From: Haliotis asinina
Taxonomy: Eukaryota > Mollusca > Gastropoda > Lepetellida > Haliotidae
Direction of reading: 5' to 3'
Assembly (NCBI RefSeq): GCF_037392515.1
Contig: NC_090280.1
Coordinates: 73,768,504 to 73,832,503 of the forward strand
Length of the DNA: 64,000 nucleotides
Shown: positions 53,401-64,000 of the stretch, piece by piece
Numbering within the stretch: position 1 is the stretch's first letter
Layout: each line of letters starts with the position of its first letter
The notes under the pieces: generated by a model
Told to the model about the DNA's origin: nothing
Seen by the model: the letters and a program-made list of their open reading frames with translations, nothing else
Database searches by the model: none
Position numbers and translations under genes: made by a program

Positions 53401-54150
53401 ACCGACTCCTTCGGTTGCGTGTCTTAACATTCGTATTTTCCACAGACTGTTCAGCCGGGTCAACCTAGTTATCGAAGCACCCGTACAATCCCCATGCTAC
53501 TTATTCAAGTGGCTGTTGCCGAACTTTTGGCAGACAGTGGACAAAAGGAACACTTCTGTTTTTAGTAAGACCTTGAACATTATAGCTGGTAGCAATTTCA
53601 CAACGAGGCACAAAAAGAATGACAACCCCAATCATCATCAGTATTAGTTTGATGTGTACAAACTGCATATTCTGATGTATACTGCGGGAACAAGAACTGG
53701 TTTATGGGTCGGTTGAAACTCATTTAGTTTGAACTATAAGTTAGTACATTTGGCTACAGGTCTGTGGCTCCTGCATAAATACCAGTCACGCACTTATACT
53801 GGAAACAGTTTAGTATTTACTATTGCGGGAAACACAGTTGATAATGGGACGGGCACAACTGTATCTGCATAAACACTAGTTATGAGCGAAAACTGCTTAT
53901 TTATTATGCAGTTGTGTGAAGAAGGTGTCATTCCTCTTGCTCACAAACATACTGAAAGGTTAAAATGCCATAAGCAACAAAAATTATAAACAAATTAATA
54001 ACCGCACTGGTCAGTCTTCCATAGTAGTCGGCAGGCTGTTCTGTTTCCCTACATCAGGATGAAATAAGTAAATAAGTCATAAAAGAAAGCAAAGATGGCA
54101 AAAATTAACTATTGTAGAAATAAAGAAATACCTTGGGTGTAGGAGTTCAT
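50412..54150 (-). CDS. Small unrecognised three-exon gene, copy 3b (type 2), 101 aa, Tc1 in intron 1
   Basis: Minus-strand exons: 54150-54132, 50978-50920 and 50639-50412, with the same lengths and phases as copies 1 and 2. The protein equals copy 2 except Val for Ala in the LRDVPHFVD stretch. Intron 1 carries a 1.3-kb Tc1 transposon in the opposite orientation (51316-52612). Promoter palindrome TCTCGCGAGA at 54280-54289. It appears intact, provided the enlarged intron is spliced. Confidence 0.66.
51316..52612 (+). mobile_element. Tc1-like DNA transposon, full length (copy A)
   Basis: 1,297 bp flanked by TA. Left terminal repeat CAGTGTTCCCAGAAATTATT; right terminal repeat read inward TAGTATTCCCAGAAATTATT. 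It contains an intact transposase frame. Copy 2 of the small gene has the empty site (about 41955-41965). Confidence 0.93.
51470..52489 (+). CDS. Tc1 transposase (DD34E), copy A
   Basis: 339 aa, or 329 aa from the second Met (MAEFTAREKRK, 51500), which looks the likelier start. Paired-like HTH DNA-binding part (HGIPLSTVYRTL about residues 41-52, GRPRKF hook 68-73) followed by the RNase-H-like core with Asp160 (FFSDES), Asp243 (HDNDPKHTA) and Glu278 (SPDLNPIENVWG), spacing 34 residues between the last two. Length is normal for Tc1. It cuts and pastes the element at TA. No breaks seen; activity unknown. Confidence 0.95.
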   Translation: MSEQTASCLDMAEFTAREKRKLILDDFERFEADAKVLACRHGIPLSTVYRTLKNIQTGTGIEHNAGAGRPRKFSVVDRRRPGQIVSRGKLKSVENIRNEMISRGSPQVCNETVRQELQRLNWVKKRGIPSPLMKDAQKEKRLNWCRAHENQDWDNVFFSDESSVWLFPNCVKIWTKDTVKPIYQRPKHSPKFHMWGGISARGVTPLCVFTGNLTKERYVDILNGHLLPTAQTLYEDDWIFQHDNDPKHTARYSKQWLSSENVQVLDWPSYSPDLNPIENVWGVMKDRINQKGLRNIEDMKAEVVQYWDTLSHDYLQTLMGSVPRHIQACIAERGGLTKY

Positions 54151-54199
54151 AGTGAAAACAACTGGTGATGAGCAGATCGTGAGGCAAATGTCAACAGAA

Positions 54200-54300
54200 A
54201 TTCAGCAATATCACAGGGGTATGATAGCGTCAAAATGGCGGTATCAGAAGTGAAACTGTCGTCATAGCGACGTCATAAATCTCGCGAGATCGTCACAGCA
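54200..54300 (-). promoter_or_regulatory. Promoter of small gene copy 3b
   Basis: TCTCGCGAGA at 54280-54289 with cgacgtcat and ATGGCGG, equal to copy 2. Confidence 0.65.
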
Positions 54301-54368
54301 TTACGAGACGTTGCTTACCTGATTCGGTGTCGGAGCGTTGCAACCAGGGAACCAGGGCCTAGCTTTTC

Positions 54369-54449
54369 GAAGCTCTCTTAGCGCTAAGATAGTCGTAACT
54401 TAATGTTAATATATGACACTTACGATTATCTTAACGCTAAGAGAGCTTC
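54369..54449. repeat. Inverted repeat, duplicate of 43708-43788
   Basis: Same 30-bp arms and loop in unit U1. Confidence 0.75.
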
Positions 54450-54829
54450 ATCAGTGCATAGAAAGAACCACTCAAACAAGTGCCCGATATCGCACAACCT
54501 ATAGGATTCACACATTGTACCGATGGAGGAATCGAACCCGGTCTGACGTACGAACGCTTTAACAACTTGCCTACGACCACCTTATGAACTATTGTCAGCA
54601 ATATTCCAGTTATATGGCAGCGGTCTGTATATAATCGAGCCTAGACCAGACAATCCAGTGATCTACATCTTGGGCATCGATCTACACAGTTGGAATACGA
54701 TGACATCTAACAACCAAGTCAGTGACCTGTGAAGATTCTGATAAGAAGTGATCACTGGATTGTCTGGTCCAGATCGCCGGCACACACCTGGAATATTGCC
54801 GAGGGCGGCGATAAAGAACAAACACGAAT

Positions 54830-57800
54830 TCTATTCAAACAACTACATTACTATTTCGTGAACGTTTCCTTCAACGTTGGCTGTGTTGATGAAAATTTTG
54901 TATTGTCATTGTTATAAGCCTTCGCCATTCCGAATAACAGTACAAACTGTGCAGCACCACATTATATGGACATCGGCTTGTGTTAATACGTAGGCCGCAG
55001 TGAATGTTACCGACTAGTTCGCAGACATCAATCACCTCTTTGGTATGTATTCATGTGCATAGAACGATAACCCTTTCACTGTTTACACAAAATAAACACA
55101 CTGACGATGTGAGTGCAGCTATTTTGTATATAATCTGGGGAGTGACTGGCTCTATGTACTCATATCACGTCCTGTATTTGCCCTTAACGTTTCCCCCGAG
55201 AAGCCCCAGGCCTTAAAGACCCAGAACGGTAAAATGTTGTAGCCCTGATCAGACCCTTTATTTTAGCTACAATATAAGTAATTCCCACCAAACACTAAAT
55301 GTGATTACAAAGTTAAAGAGTTTAATTTAACCCTTGTGACTGACCAGTCTCCATTTTTACAACAATATCAACATTTATGTCAAGATCCACATTTCTGAAA
55401 GTTTGTAATCTAAATTGCCCTCTCGAAAATGATACTATTAGTCTTTTCACTTGCATGTAGACAACAGCTACTGATCGAGATAAAATCTAGAAATTACTGA
55501 AGGATATTTTAAAATAATAATAATAATAATAATCTTAGTTATTGGGGATGTCAAAGCTGTCGTCCATATGGACCTGCAGGAAACAAAAGTTGTGTGTCCG
55601 AGTGGTTTTCAGTCGGCTTCAAGCCTCAGGATCCACGTTAATTTTAAATGGCACTAATGCGGAGCAATTTCCGTGGACTGGTGTAAACTTTTGTTATTGT
55701 TTTTCTCCCGTGAGTACCCGGATGATATCCCAGAATTCGTGACTGGTTCGTGACATCTGCTGCGCAGTCCGTAGGCGCAACTGATAGTTTAATTATAGAC
55801 AGATCAACTGAGGTGAAGTCATTTTTTACTTCATTACAAATGTATTATGAAAACAAATGAAACACTTTGAAGGTTAATCATCTGCCAGTGATGGAAATGG
55901 TAAAAAACTATTAGGACGGAAAAATAACGAAGCCAATATACGTCTCTATATTTTGCTTCATAACCCTAATTAGTTTATTGTCATATTTGTATGATTCTGA
56001 AAATTACTAGAAGAACACACGATCTGCTTATACTCATAGTAAATTTCTAACATAACAGCAACATTTATACATTGTATAGATTGCCAATGTGGATCCTATT
56101 TCACACACATACGCGATCTAGTGTCTGTTTTCTGTCATACAGATTCTGCTGAATGCTACAACAAATAAATTAAAACAAAATGCAAATAATGAATGTAAAA
56201 CAGACTAATTTTATAGCAACAATGTCAGGCTACTACCTTGTTCAGGAGTGTATCCATCAATATCCACGTAAAAGAAATCGTATTCCATTCATCTGCCGCT
56301 GGTAAATAATCCTGCTCTGTGTCGCGTGTCTTACAACTGTCTCATTTGCGAAAAAGTAATACATCGTTTCACGTCTTTCGTTGGTGAAAACCAGATAAAC
56401 CTCTCATTGGTCTCCCAAGATAGCACACCTGGCAACTAATTGTATGATGTCCACTATTCTAAGTAATTTAGTTAACCAATAATGAGCAATCAATCAATCA
56501 ACGCTAGGGTGGTTAATTCTTTGAAGGGAGGATGTTGTTTTTGCACTCACACTTTACGACAGGGTGTTGTCATCTACACACACTGCATTTTGACAAATCC
56601 GCTAGAAGATAAAAGTAATTAATCAATCAGTGTGTTATCGGTTAATCCTTTGATCGATGTTTGCTTTTGTAACTCAGCTGATAAAACCTCTTGCATCACT
56701 TACATGCACATATTACATAACACACCATTCATTTGCCATTACAGACCTTAATTAATAATGTTGAGTATTTACTCCAGACAGGTGAAATGCCAAATGGGAG
56801 CCTTTGTTGAGTAACCGAAGTGGTGTTACTACTAATTATACCTGTTAAAAAATCATTAATTGACCATCCAGGGAATGATGACAAATAACACGTGTAGGTT
56901 TACACCATCAAGCGCGAGTTACAGCAAGGAAGATGTAATCTCTGTGTCGCATGCAGCCTGAAAACACTTATGGGCCGAAACTGTTTGAGGATACCAACGG
57001 AATTTCGTTACATAAGGAATACACACTGGCATTTGCTGTGTACTTTGGTAAATAGGTGAAATAAGGGTTTTTTTACGTAAGACAATTTTCAGATTTCTCT
57101 ACCAAAGGCAAAGTCATCGTTTTTTGTTTACGAATTCAAATAAATCAACTGTGTGTTTTTATTATCATAAATAAGAAACCATTGTAGCTACCACAGCTAC
57201 CAATATTTACGTATGCTATTTGCTATCACAGCTCAACCAACACTCACAACTACCTAAATATACAGCTTTGCAATCTTCCGTACTGAAACAAATGGCTTGC
57301 TACGTGCCTGTAGACATCATATTTTCATGTATCATGATTAAATATCGATGTGAAAAACGCAGAAATAGGATCAAATTGGATCAGTAACTATACCATCCAA
57401 GCATCCGAAAAGTACTACCCTGCTGGGATATTTGGTTACGATCGGACAAGGAATATCATGGATATTTTTAAACAAATGGCATATGATGGGCATCCGGCTT
57501 CCTGACTGTTTAGGTGAAGAAATTCTGCTAATATGGACAGGAACCCAGTTCCTTTGTCCGTCACGGTCGAAGGAGCGGGCGCTGACCAAATTGCGGTTTG
57601 GTCTCGTAATTAGACCGTTGGCGAGAAACATTATTCGCTCCGCATCAGTGCCCCTTTAAATGTACTGATCACGGATCACATGTGGAAATGGCTGAGTGAG
57701 TGAGTGAGTGACTTTTTTGTTTCTTTTGGTGTATTGTTTAAAGTCAGCGGTCTGTAAAGAACAAAGTCTGGACCAGACATTCAAGTGATCAACATCATGA

Positions 57801-59330
57801 CCATCGAACTCTCCTGATCACAGGATCCAGTTAGTTGCCTCGGTGAGTAGGTAGGCAGTGAATGAGTGGATGAAGCAGCGAGCTGGAGAGTTGTGTCCCT
57901 TGTCATGGCCATGGAAGGGAAACAACCAGTGAATTGCAGCATACACGAGTCTTCACCCAACAGTGGCATGATCACATGTAATCGTTATGTCACTTTCACA
58001 CAGACATTGTGGTCCTAAAATCCTCACTGAGCTGGGGAGGATCAAATCTGGGAATACCCAGTGTTTCTAGGACAGTTTCAGGAAGTGAACGCCGTGTCTT
58101 CTCACATAGGAGTGACAGTACCATACCCGTACGTGTCAATGACTGCAGGTTTTCCTCCCAAAAGGATGCTGACAAACCGACACACAGACAACTCACTCAC
58201 TCACTCACACAAGTGGTTGTCCAAACATTTTATACTTAGCTATACAGAAACACAACAGTTCCCTTTCGACACATTTTATTACATCACATTGATACATGTT
58301 CATGACAGGCACGATACACATTGACTGCAGATTTAGAAGTCGGCTTTGACGATGGCTGATACCGGTAAGTCTCAGGTGAGTGGAGGGCTACCTATTTTCC
58401 ACCTATGGACTGAGAAGGAAAAAAACAAACAATAAATCTTTCTGTCAAAGCAAAGTCACTTACATGTTTCCGACTATATCATGAGTGACTATGATTTCTT
58501 TTTTCTTTTGTCCCAGCAGTGAGTGAGTGAGGTTTGTTTAACGTCGCACTCAGCAACATTCCAGCTACTTGGCTGGGGTCTTTAAATAAGCGTGTCTGGA
58601 CCAGACAATCCAGTGATCTGCACAATTAGGATGGATAACAAGTCCTCGAGCTTGACCATCCGATTGGTTGTCCAAACATTTTATACTTAGCTATACAGAA
58701 ACACATCAGTTCCCTTTCGACCCATTTTATTACATCACATTGATAGATGTTCATGACAGGCGCGATACACATCGACTGGAGATTTAGAAGTTGGCTTTGA
58801 CGATGGCTGATACCGGCAAGTCTCTGGTGAGTGGAGGGCTAAAAACACCAAACAATAAATCTTTCTGTCAAAGCAAAGTCACTTGCATGTTTCCGACTAT
58901 CTCATGAGTGACTATGATTTCTTTTTTCTTTTGTCCCAGCAGTGAGTGAGTGAGGTTTGTTTAACGTCGCACTCAGCAACATTCCAGCTACTTGGCGGGG
59001 GTCTGTAATATACAGCTGTATGGTGGCGGTCTGTAAGTAATCGAGTCTGGATAAGACAATCCAGAGACCAACAGCATGAGTATCGATCGGCTGATTTGGG
59101 AACCGATAACATGTGTCAACTAAGTCAGCGAGTCTGACCATCCGATCCCGTTAGTCACTTCTTAAAACAATAATGACCAAATGATAGCTCGAATCTTGCA
59201 TTCATACTGCCTCAATTGTTGTGCACCTAAGTGGTGCTCTAACGTTTCATGTAACATGAAAAGGAGGTTCCCAAATCATGTTTGATCAGTACATCAACAG
59301 AACTCATCTGGAATTCAGTTACACAACAGA
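54830..59330. other. Duplicate of 44.17-48.67 kb, no firm gene
   Basis: Sequence repeats the corresponding part of unit U0 with only scattered single-base differences. It includes the family-X cluster at 57.69-59.15 kb and the possible short exon at 56237-56288. Confidence 0.7.
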
Positions 59331-59849
59331 TGAAAAGACAAATCAGCTAGAAAGTAAACGCTATATTTAATAGTTACAACTGAAAAGTGCAGAACAAATA
59401 TATATTTAAAGAATCTCAAATCTTGTCAAAAAAAAGAAGAAAAAAACCCAATATGAGCTAGGAAATATAGACTTTTATCTATGAATAATCCAAAACCACG
59501 AAATGTCCAAAATATCCGAAAAATGTAGAAAGTCACCAAACATATATTTATGATTCAATGCTATTAATTATTATATCACACCGCTTACAACGTGGAAAAA
59601 TGTCACTCTCAGCATCCATCTTAAACACACTCCACAAACATTCAAACAGTTGCAAGTAGTCATTCTAAGCATCCATCTTAAACACACTCCACAAGGATCC
59701 AAATAATTGCAAGATGTCACTCTAAGCGTCCATCTTAAACACACTGCTCAAGAATCCAAACAACTGCATGATGTCACTCTCAGCATCCACCTTGAACATA
59801 CTCCACAAGATTCCAAATAATTGCAAGATGTCACTCTGAGCGCTAATCT

Positions 59850-60255
59850 TGGCACGGGGCATCACGGAGGAAGGGGGGTGAAGAGAGGGACAGGGAGAGA
59901 GGTGGGAGAGGTGGGAGAGGTGGGCAGCTCAGACAGGGGTTCAAGGATGGTCATGTATCTCCCAGTAGGACGCTGACAGGGAGGGAGGGAAGGACAAGTA
60001 GAGAGTGACAGATGGTGAAAGTAGAGAAAAAAGGTAGATGTTACAAATGGATTGATAGAGTCTTACTCATATTATGACAGCAATGTGATTTACGAGTCTA
60101 TACAGCACACACACATTCAGAATAGCGTCTAAATCAACAGTGTTAGTAAATGATACAATAAAATAACTTTATGAAATAACTGATTTCCTGAGACACCCAC
60201 TTGGCGAGGAGGGGCCCAGATGTCAAACTTCAAAGGGAACCTGATCACGAGGTCA
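59850..60255 (-). pseudogene. Small gene copy 4a (type 1), truncated
   Basis: Same internal deletion in exon 3 (start 59972) and the same loss of the exon 2 acceptor at 60255 as copy 3a, so both descend from one truncated ancestor. 57-bp repeat remnant at about 59600-59849. Confidence 0.82.
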
Positions 60256-60487
60256 ATATTTAACAGTTATAGCTGGTAAGTGTAGAATATAATTTATGTT
60301 CTAAATTCTTGGTTGAAAAAAAGCCAAAATTTGCAAGGGAAAACAGAATAATCCCAAACCACTAAAATCCAGAACATCCAAAAAAAATGGAAGGTCCGGA
60401 AGGTAAAGAAAAAGCACGAAGTCGTATACCATGTTGTATTTAGGCACCAATGCAATTACATATTACATGACACAGCCTCCAAAGTGG

Positions 60488-61071
60488 CAAGATGTCACTC
60501 TCAGCATCCATGTTTAATACACTTCACAAGAATCCGAAACAGTTGGAAGTAGTCACTTTCAGCATCCATCTTAAATACACTTAACAAAAATTCAAACAGT
60601 TGCAAGTAGTCACTCTCAGCGTCCATCTTAAACACACTCCTCAAGAATCCAAACAACTGCAAGATGTCACTCTAAGCGTCCATCTTAAACACTCTCCTAA
60701 AAAATCCAAGCAACTGCAAGATGTCACTCTAAACGTCCATCATAAACACTCTCCTCAAAAATCCAAACAGTCGCAAGTAGTCACTCTAAGCGTCCATCTT
60801 AAACACTCTCCTCAAGAATCCAAACAGTTGCAAGATGTCAGACACTCTCAGCATCCATCTTAAACACACTCCTCAAGAATCCAAACAATCGCAAGCTGTC
60901 ACTCTAGGCATCCATCCTAACCATACTGCACAATAATCCAAGTGATTGCAAGATGTCACCCTCAGCCTTTGCCTTAAACACATTCCTCAATAATCCAAGT
61001 ATTTGCAAGATGTCACTCTAAGCATCCATCTTAAACACACTCCTCAAGAATCTAAATAATTGCATGTCACT
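60488..61071 (-). repeat. 57-bp tandem repeat in 3' UTR of copy 4b
   Basis: About ten units, equal in number to copy 3b. Confidence 0.9.
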
Positions 61072-61638
61072 CTAGGCATCCATCTTGGCACGGAACACTC
61101 TCCTCAAGAATCCAGACACACGTGACAGGAAGACTCGAACTGGGGACTGGGTCGGGGTGTCGTCATCATCAAGGTTGATGTCAACGAAATGGGGGACATC
61201 ACGGAGGACGGGGGTGAAGAGAGGGGCAGGGAGAGAGGTGGGAGGGGTGGGCAGCTCAGACAGGGGTTCAAGGATGGTCATGTATCTCCCAGTAGGACGC
61301 TGACAGGGAGGGAGAAAAGGACAAGTAGACAGTGACAGATGGTGAAAGTACAGAAAAAGGGCATAGAGTCTTAATCACTATGTAAGGAAAACGTGATTTA
61401 GATATGGGATACATACTCAAAAATAACATTGTGAATAGTGTTCAAATGAATGGCAATGTGTTGGTGTGGCTTTGTGCAGTAACTGATATAATGGATAGGC
61501 CGATACACAAAATAAAAGACACACACAAATTCAGTTTTACAATACGAAATACTAGTAACTTATTCCCTAGAACACCCACTTGGCGAGGAGGGGCCCAGAT
61601 GTCAAAGTTCAAAGGAAACCTGATCACAAGGTCAAGAG
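61072..61638 (-). CDS. Small unrecognised gene, copy 4b (type 2), exons 2 and 3 only in window
   Basis: Minus-strand exons 61638-61580 and 61299-61072 encode the same protein part as copy 3b. Exon 1 and promoter are expected near 64811, beyond the window. Intron 1 holds Tc1 copy B. Confidence 0.64.
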
Positions 61639-61975
61639 CTGTGGGGAAAAAAAGGAAAGAAAATCTGTTAAATAATCGAACGGCAAACAGAACTTGACTG
61701 TATCAAATCGTCAACAAGTGACTTTCCCCAGCATGATATATACCACTGTTTATCATTTTATTCATATAGTTGTGCATTTAACTTATTTTTATTTTAACAA
61801 GCATTTTCAGTGGAAATCTGACCTTTATTAATTACATTATATCAGTGTATCATTGCATAAAAGAACATGTTTATTTGATGTTAGGTTTAGCTAACTCCTA
61901 TCCCTCAATAAGCTCATGATGCAATGAGACCTATTCTATTAATTATGAACTTCGGTCACAGAAAACGTATATATA

Positions 61976-63272
61976 CAGTGTTCCCAGAAATTATTGAGAA
62001 AATCTTTGTTTTTTTTCTAATGATGCTAAGATTGGAAAAAGGGCTTTCACTATGCACTAAGCATACTAAATAAGGAAGACAACTCTTGAAGGCTTAGAAG
62101 GCAGCTCATTACGTCAAGAGTTATCTCCCTTGTCTGAGCAGACGGCTTCCTGTGTTGACATGGCAGAATTTACAGCAAGAGAGAAAAGAAAGCTCATTCT
62201 AGATGATTTTGAAAGGTTTGAGGCTGATGCTAAAGTGTTAGCTTGTAGACATGGTATTCCTCTGTCTACAGTATACAGAACTTTGAAGAATATTCAAACA
62301 GGAACCGGGATAGAGCACAACGCAGGGGCAGGTCGGCCTAGGAAATTCAGTGTTGTGGATCGCCGAAGACCTGGGCAGATTGTGAGTAGGGGCAAATTGA
62401 AAAGTGTTGAGAACATCAGAAATGAAATGATTAGCAGAGGAAGTCCTCAGGTATGCAATGAAACAGTTAGGCAGGAATTACAGAGACTTAATTGGGTGAA
62501 AAAACGTGGAATTCCCTCGCCGTTGATGAAAGATGCACAAAAGGAAAAACGTTTAAACTGGTGTCGGGCTCATGAAAATCAAGATTGGGATAATGTTTTC
62601 TTTTCGGATGAAAGTTCTGTTTGGCTTTTCCCTAATTGTGTGAAAATTTGGACCAAAGATACTGTCAAACCTATCTACCAGCGACCAAAACATAGCCCGA
62701 AGTTTCACATGTGGGGTGGCATAGCGGCTCGCGGAGTGACGCCATTGTGTGTTTTCACGGGAAACTTGACAAAAGAAAGATACGTTGACATTCTAAATGG
62801 TCACCTTCTTCCGACAGCACAAACATTGTATGAAGATGATTGGATTTTCCAGCATGATAATGACCCAAAACACACTGCGCGCTACTCAAAACAGTGGTTG
62901 TCGAGCGAAAATGTTCAAGTTTTAGACTGGCCCAGTTACAGCCCAGACCTAAACCCAATTGAGAATGTATGGGGAGTCATGAAGGACAGAATAAACCAAA
63001 AGGGACTGAGAAATATTGAAGATATGAAGGCCGAGGTGGTCCAATATTGGGACACCCTGTCACACGATTATCTACAAACTTTGATGGGTAGTGTGCCTAG
63101 GCATATTCAGGCATGCATTGCTGAGCGAGGAGGTCTAACAAAGTACTAAAACAAGACTGAGACTGTAAAAGGATGATGTTTTAACATGTTTGTGTAAGTA
63201 AACCGCCAGAAGTTAAAAAACGTAATGAGTTACATGACGCAACATGATTCTCAATAATTTCTGGGAATACTA
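61976..63272 (+). mobile_element. Tc1-like DNA transposon, full length (copy B)
   Basis: Same site, ends and length as copy A. Carried here by the segmental duplication and not by a new transposition. Confidence 0.92.
62130..63149 (+). CDS. Tc1 transposase (DD34E), copy B
   Basis: 339 aa, differing from copy A at two residues (SCVDM for SCLDM, GGIAARG for GGISARG). Catalytic Asp160, Asp243 and Glu278 kept. Frame intact. Confidence 0.95.
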   Translation: MSEQTASCVDMAEFTAREKRKLILDDFERFEADAKVLACRHGIPLSTVYRTLKNIQTGTGIEHNAGAGRPRKFSVVDRRRPGQIVSRGKLKSVENIRNEMISRGSPQVCNETVRQELQRLNWVKKRGIPSPLMKDAQKEKRLNWCRAHENQDWDNVFFSDESSVWLFPNCVKIWTKDTVKPIYQRPKHSPKFHMWGGIAARGVTPLCVFTGNLTKERYVDILNGHLLPTAQTLYEDDWIFQHDNDPKHTARYSKQWLSSENVQVLDWPSYSPDLNPIENVWGVMKDRINQKGLRNIEDMKAEVVQYWDTLSHDYLQTLMGSVPRHIQACIAERGGLTKY

Positions 63273-64000
63273 TACGTTTGGCACAACCGGGTCTAGATCA
63301 GAAAGCACATGTTCGAAATAGCCTTTCAACCTACACTGTTGATTTGATTACACGACACAGTTTATGGATAACAATCTTTCATTACGTTTTTTCTGCCTTT
63401 TATTACCTTTCAGAGGTAATTCTTGGTCCATCATCAGAAGAATGGTGAATCAGCATTCACCTGATGAAGGAGCAAGAACTAGCTCTGACACGTGGTTTAG
63501 AAAATGAAAAGAAGCTGTTATCCATAAAACGTGTCATGTATTCATGTTTGTTCAACTTCTAAATGCCTTTCAAGGACTTGTTGATTCACCCTCTGAATAT
63601 GAACAATTCAGCATATCTGTATCTTTTTGTGCTATAAATAATTGAATTAATAACGATTTTTGTTGCAGCAACAAATACTGAAGATATCTGAAGATCTTTG
63701 AGAACAGACGGAAAGAGTGGAAGAGAAATGTGAGACCTGATGGTGTTGTTTGATTTTTGTTTTGTTTATAGTTACACTCAGCAATTTTTAGGTCGGTTTG
63801 GGGGTTAGTGTTTTGATGAATAGTGACTTCCGTCTGTGAGTACCAGTGACTCTATTCTATGCAATAGTGAATATATATCATAATATGACTTGGTGAGGCT
63901 TATTGTCATCAGGAATGTTTTCTTGATACATAGATTTGTAGCCTTTACAATCCTCACCAAATAAGCGGACGGGAAATCAGAGATGCTTATATCGTATTGC
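63273..64000 (-). other. Part of intron 1 of copy 4b
   Basis: Matches 41.96-42.68 kb and 52.61-53.34 kb, with a slightly more diverged stretch near 63573-63625. No coding signal. Contains the third copy of the inverted-end element (about 63357-63525). Confidence 0.6.

Larger units (their letters stand above)
49594..60254. repeat. 10.66-kb segmental duplication unit U1
   Basis: Head-to-tail unit holding gene 3b, Tc1 copy A and truncated gene 4a. Positions x and x+10660/10661 match almost perfectly across 42.0-53.3 versus 52.6-64.0 kb. The preceding unit U0 (40191-49593) is 9.40 kb and lacks Tc1. The following unit U2 starts at 60254 and leaves the window. Confidence 0.92.

Overview
This is a eukaryotic, intron-rich window and almost certainly molluscan. 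The interspersed repeats ending in (CACT)n or (GTGA)n with cores like GTCTGGTCCAGAC resemble those common in abalone-type marine gastropods. The genus is inferred from repeat style only.

1-26.5 kb (+ strand): a BRIP1/FANCJ DNA helicase gene, entered after its first exons. I resolve 24 coding exons whose splice phases agree throughout. They carry all four Fe-S cysteines, the DEAH box, helicase motifs V and VI, a long charged disordered exon with a nuclear localisation signal, and a C-terminal part with two CxxC pairs. Introns hold several SINE families, three tandem arrays touching exon borders, and one BEL/Pao LTR retrotransposon (18418-25071) with apparently identical LTRs and a 5-bp target duplication. 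It separates the last exons of the helicase gene.

26.5-32.5 kb: repeat-rich sequence. A 78-bp satellite (27.1-28.98 kb) was built from the tRNA-like head of a SINE and is organised into a 779-bp, ten-unit higher-order repeat. There is also 5S-rRNA-derived SINE sequence, a TA-flanked 510-bp MITE and a tRNA-derived SINE with a long GT tract.

32.5-64 kb (- strand): a tandem array of a small gene I do not recognise. It has three exons and encodes 101 aa: MNSYTQ, then ALDLVIRFPLNFDIWAPPRQ, then a Pro/Asp-rich part ending GFLRRVFRAKMDA. Each copy starts from a short conserved promoter with TCTCGCGAGA and ATGGCGG motifs. Each ends in a 57-bp tandem repeat that is an amplified copy of its own last codons, stop and 3' flank. 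Copies 1 and 2, and 3b, look intact; 3a and 4a are truncated; 4b runs off the window. Copies 2/3a, 3b/4a and 4b/... belong to a 9.4-10.66 kb head-to-tail segmental duplication with a chimeric junction at 49595 and 60255. An intact Tc1 (DD34E) transposon sits in intron 1 of 3b and 4b but not of copy 2, which orders the events. Synonymous changes dominate between copies 1 and 2, so the small protein is probably under selection.

The remaining stretches are introns or intergenic DNA with decayed transposons and hairpins. No tRNA, rRNA or CRISPR locus is supported.
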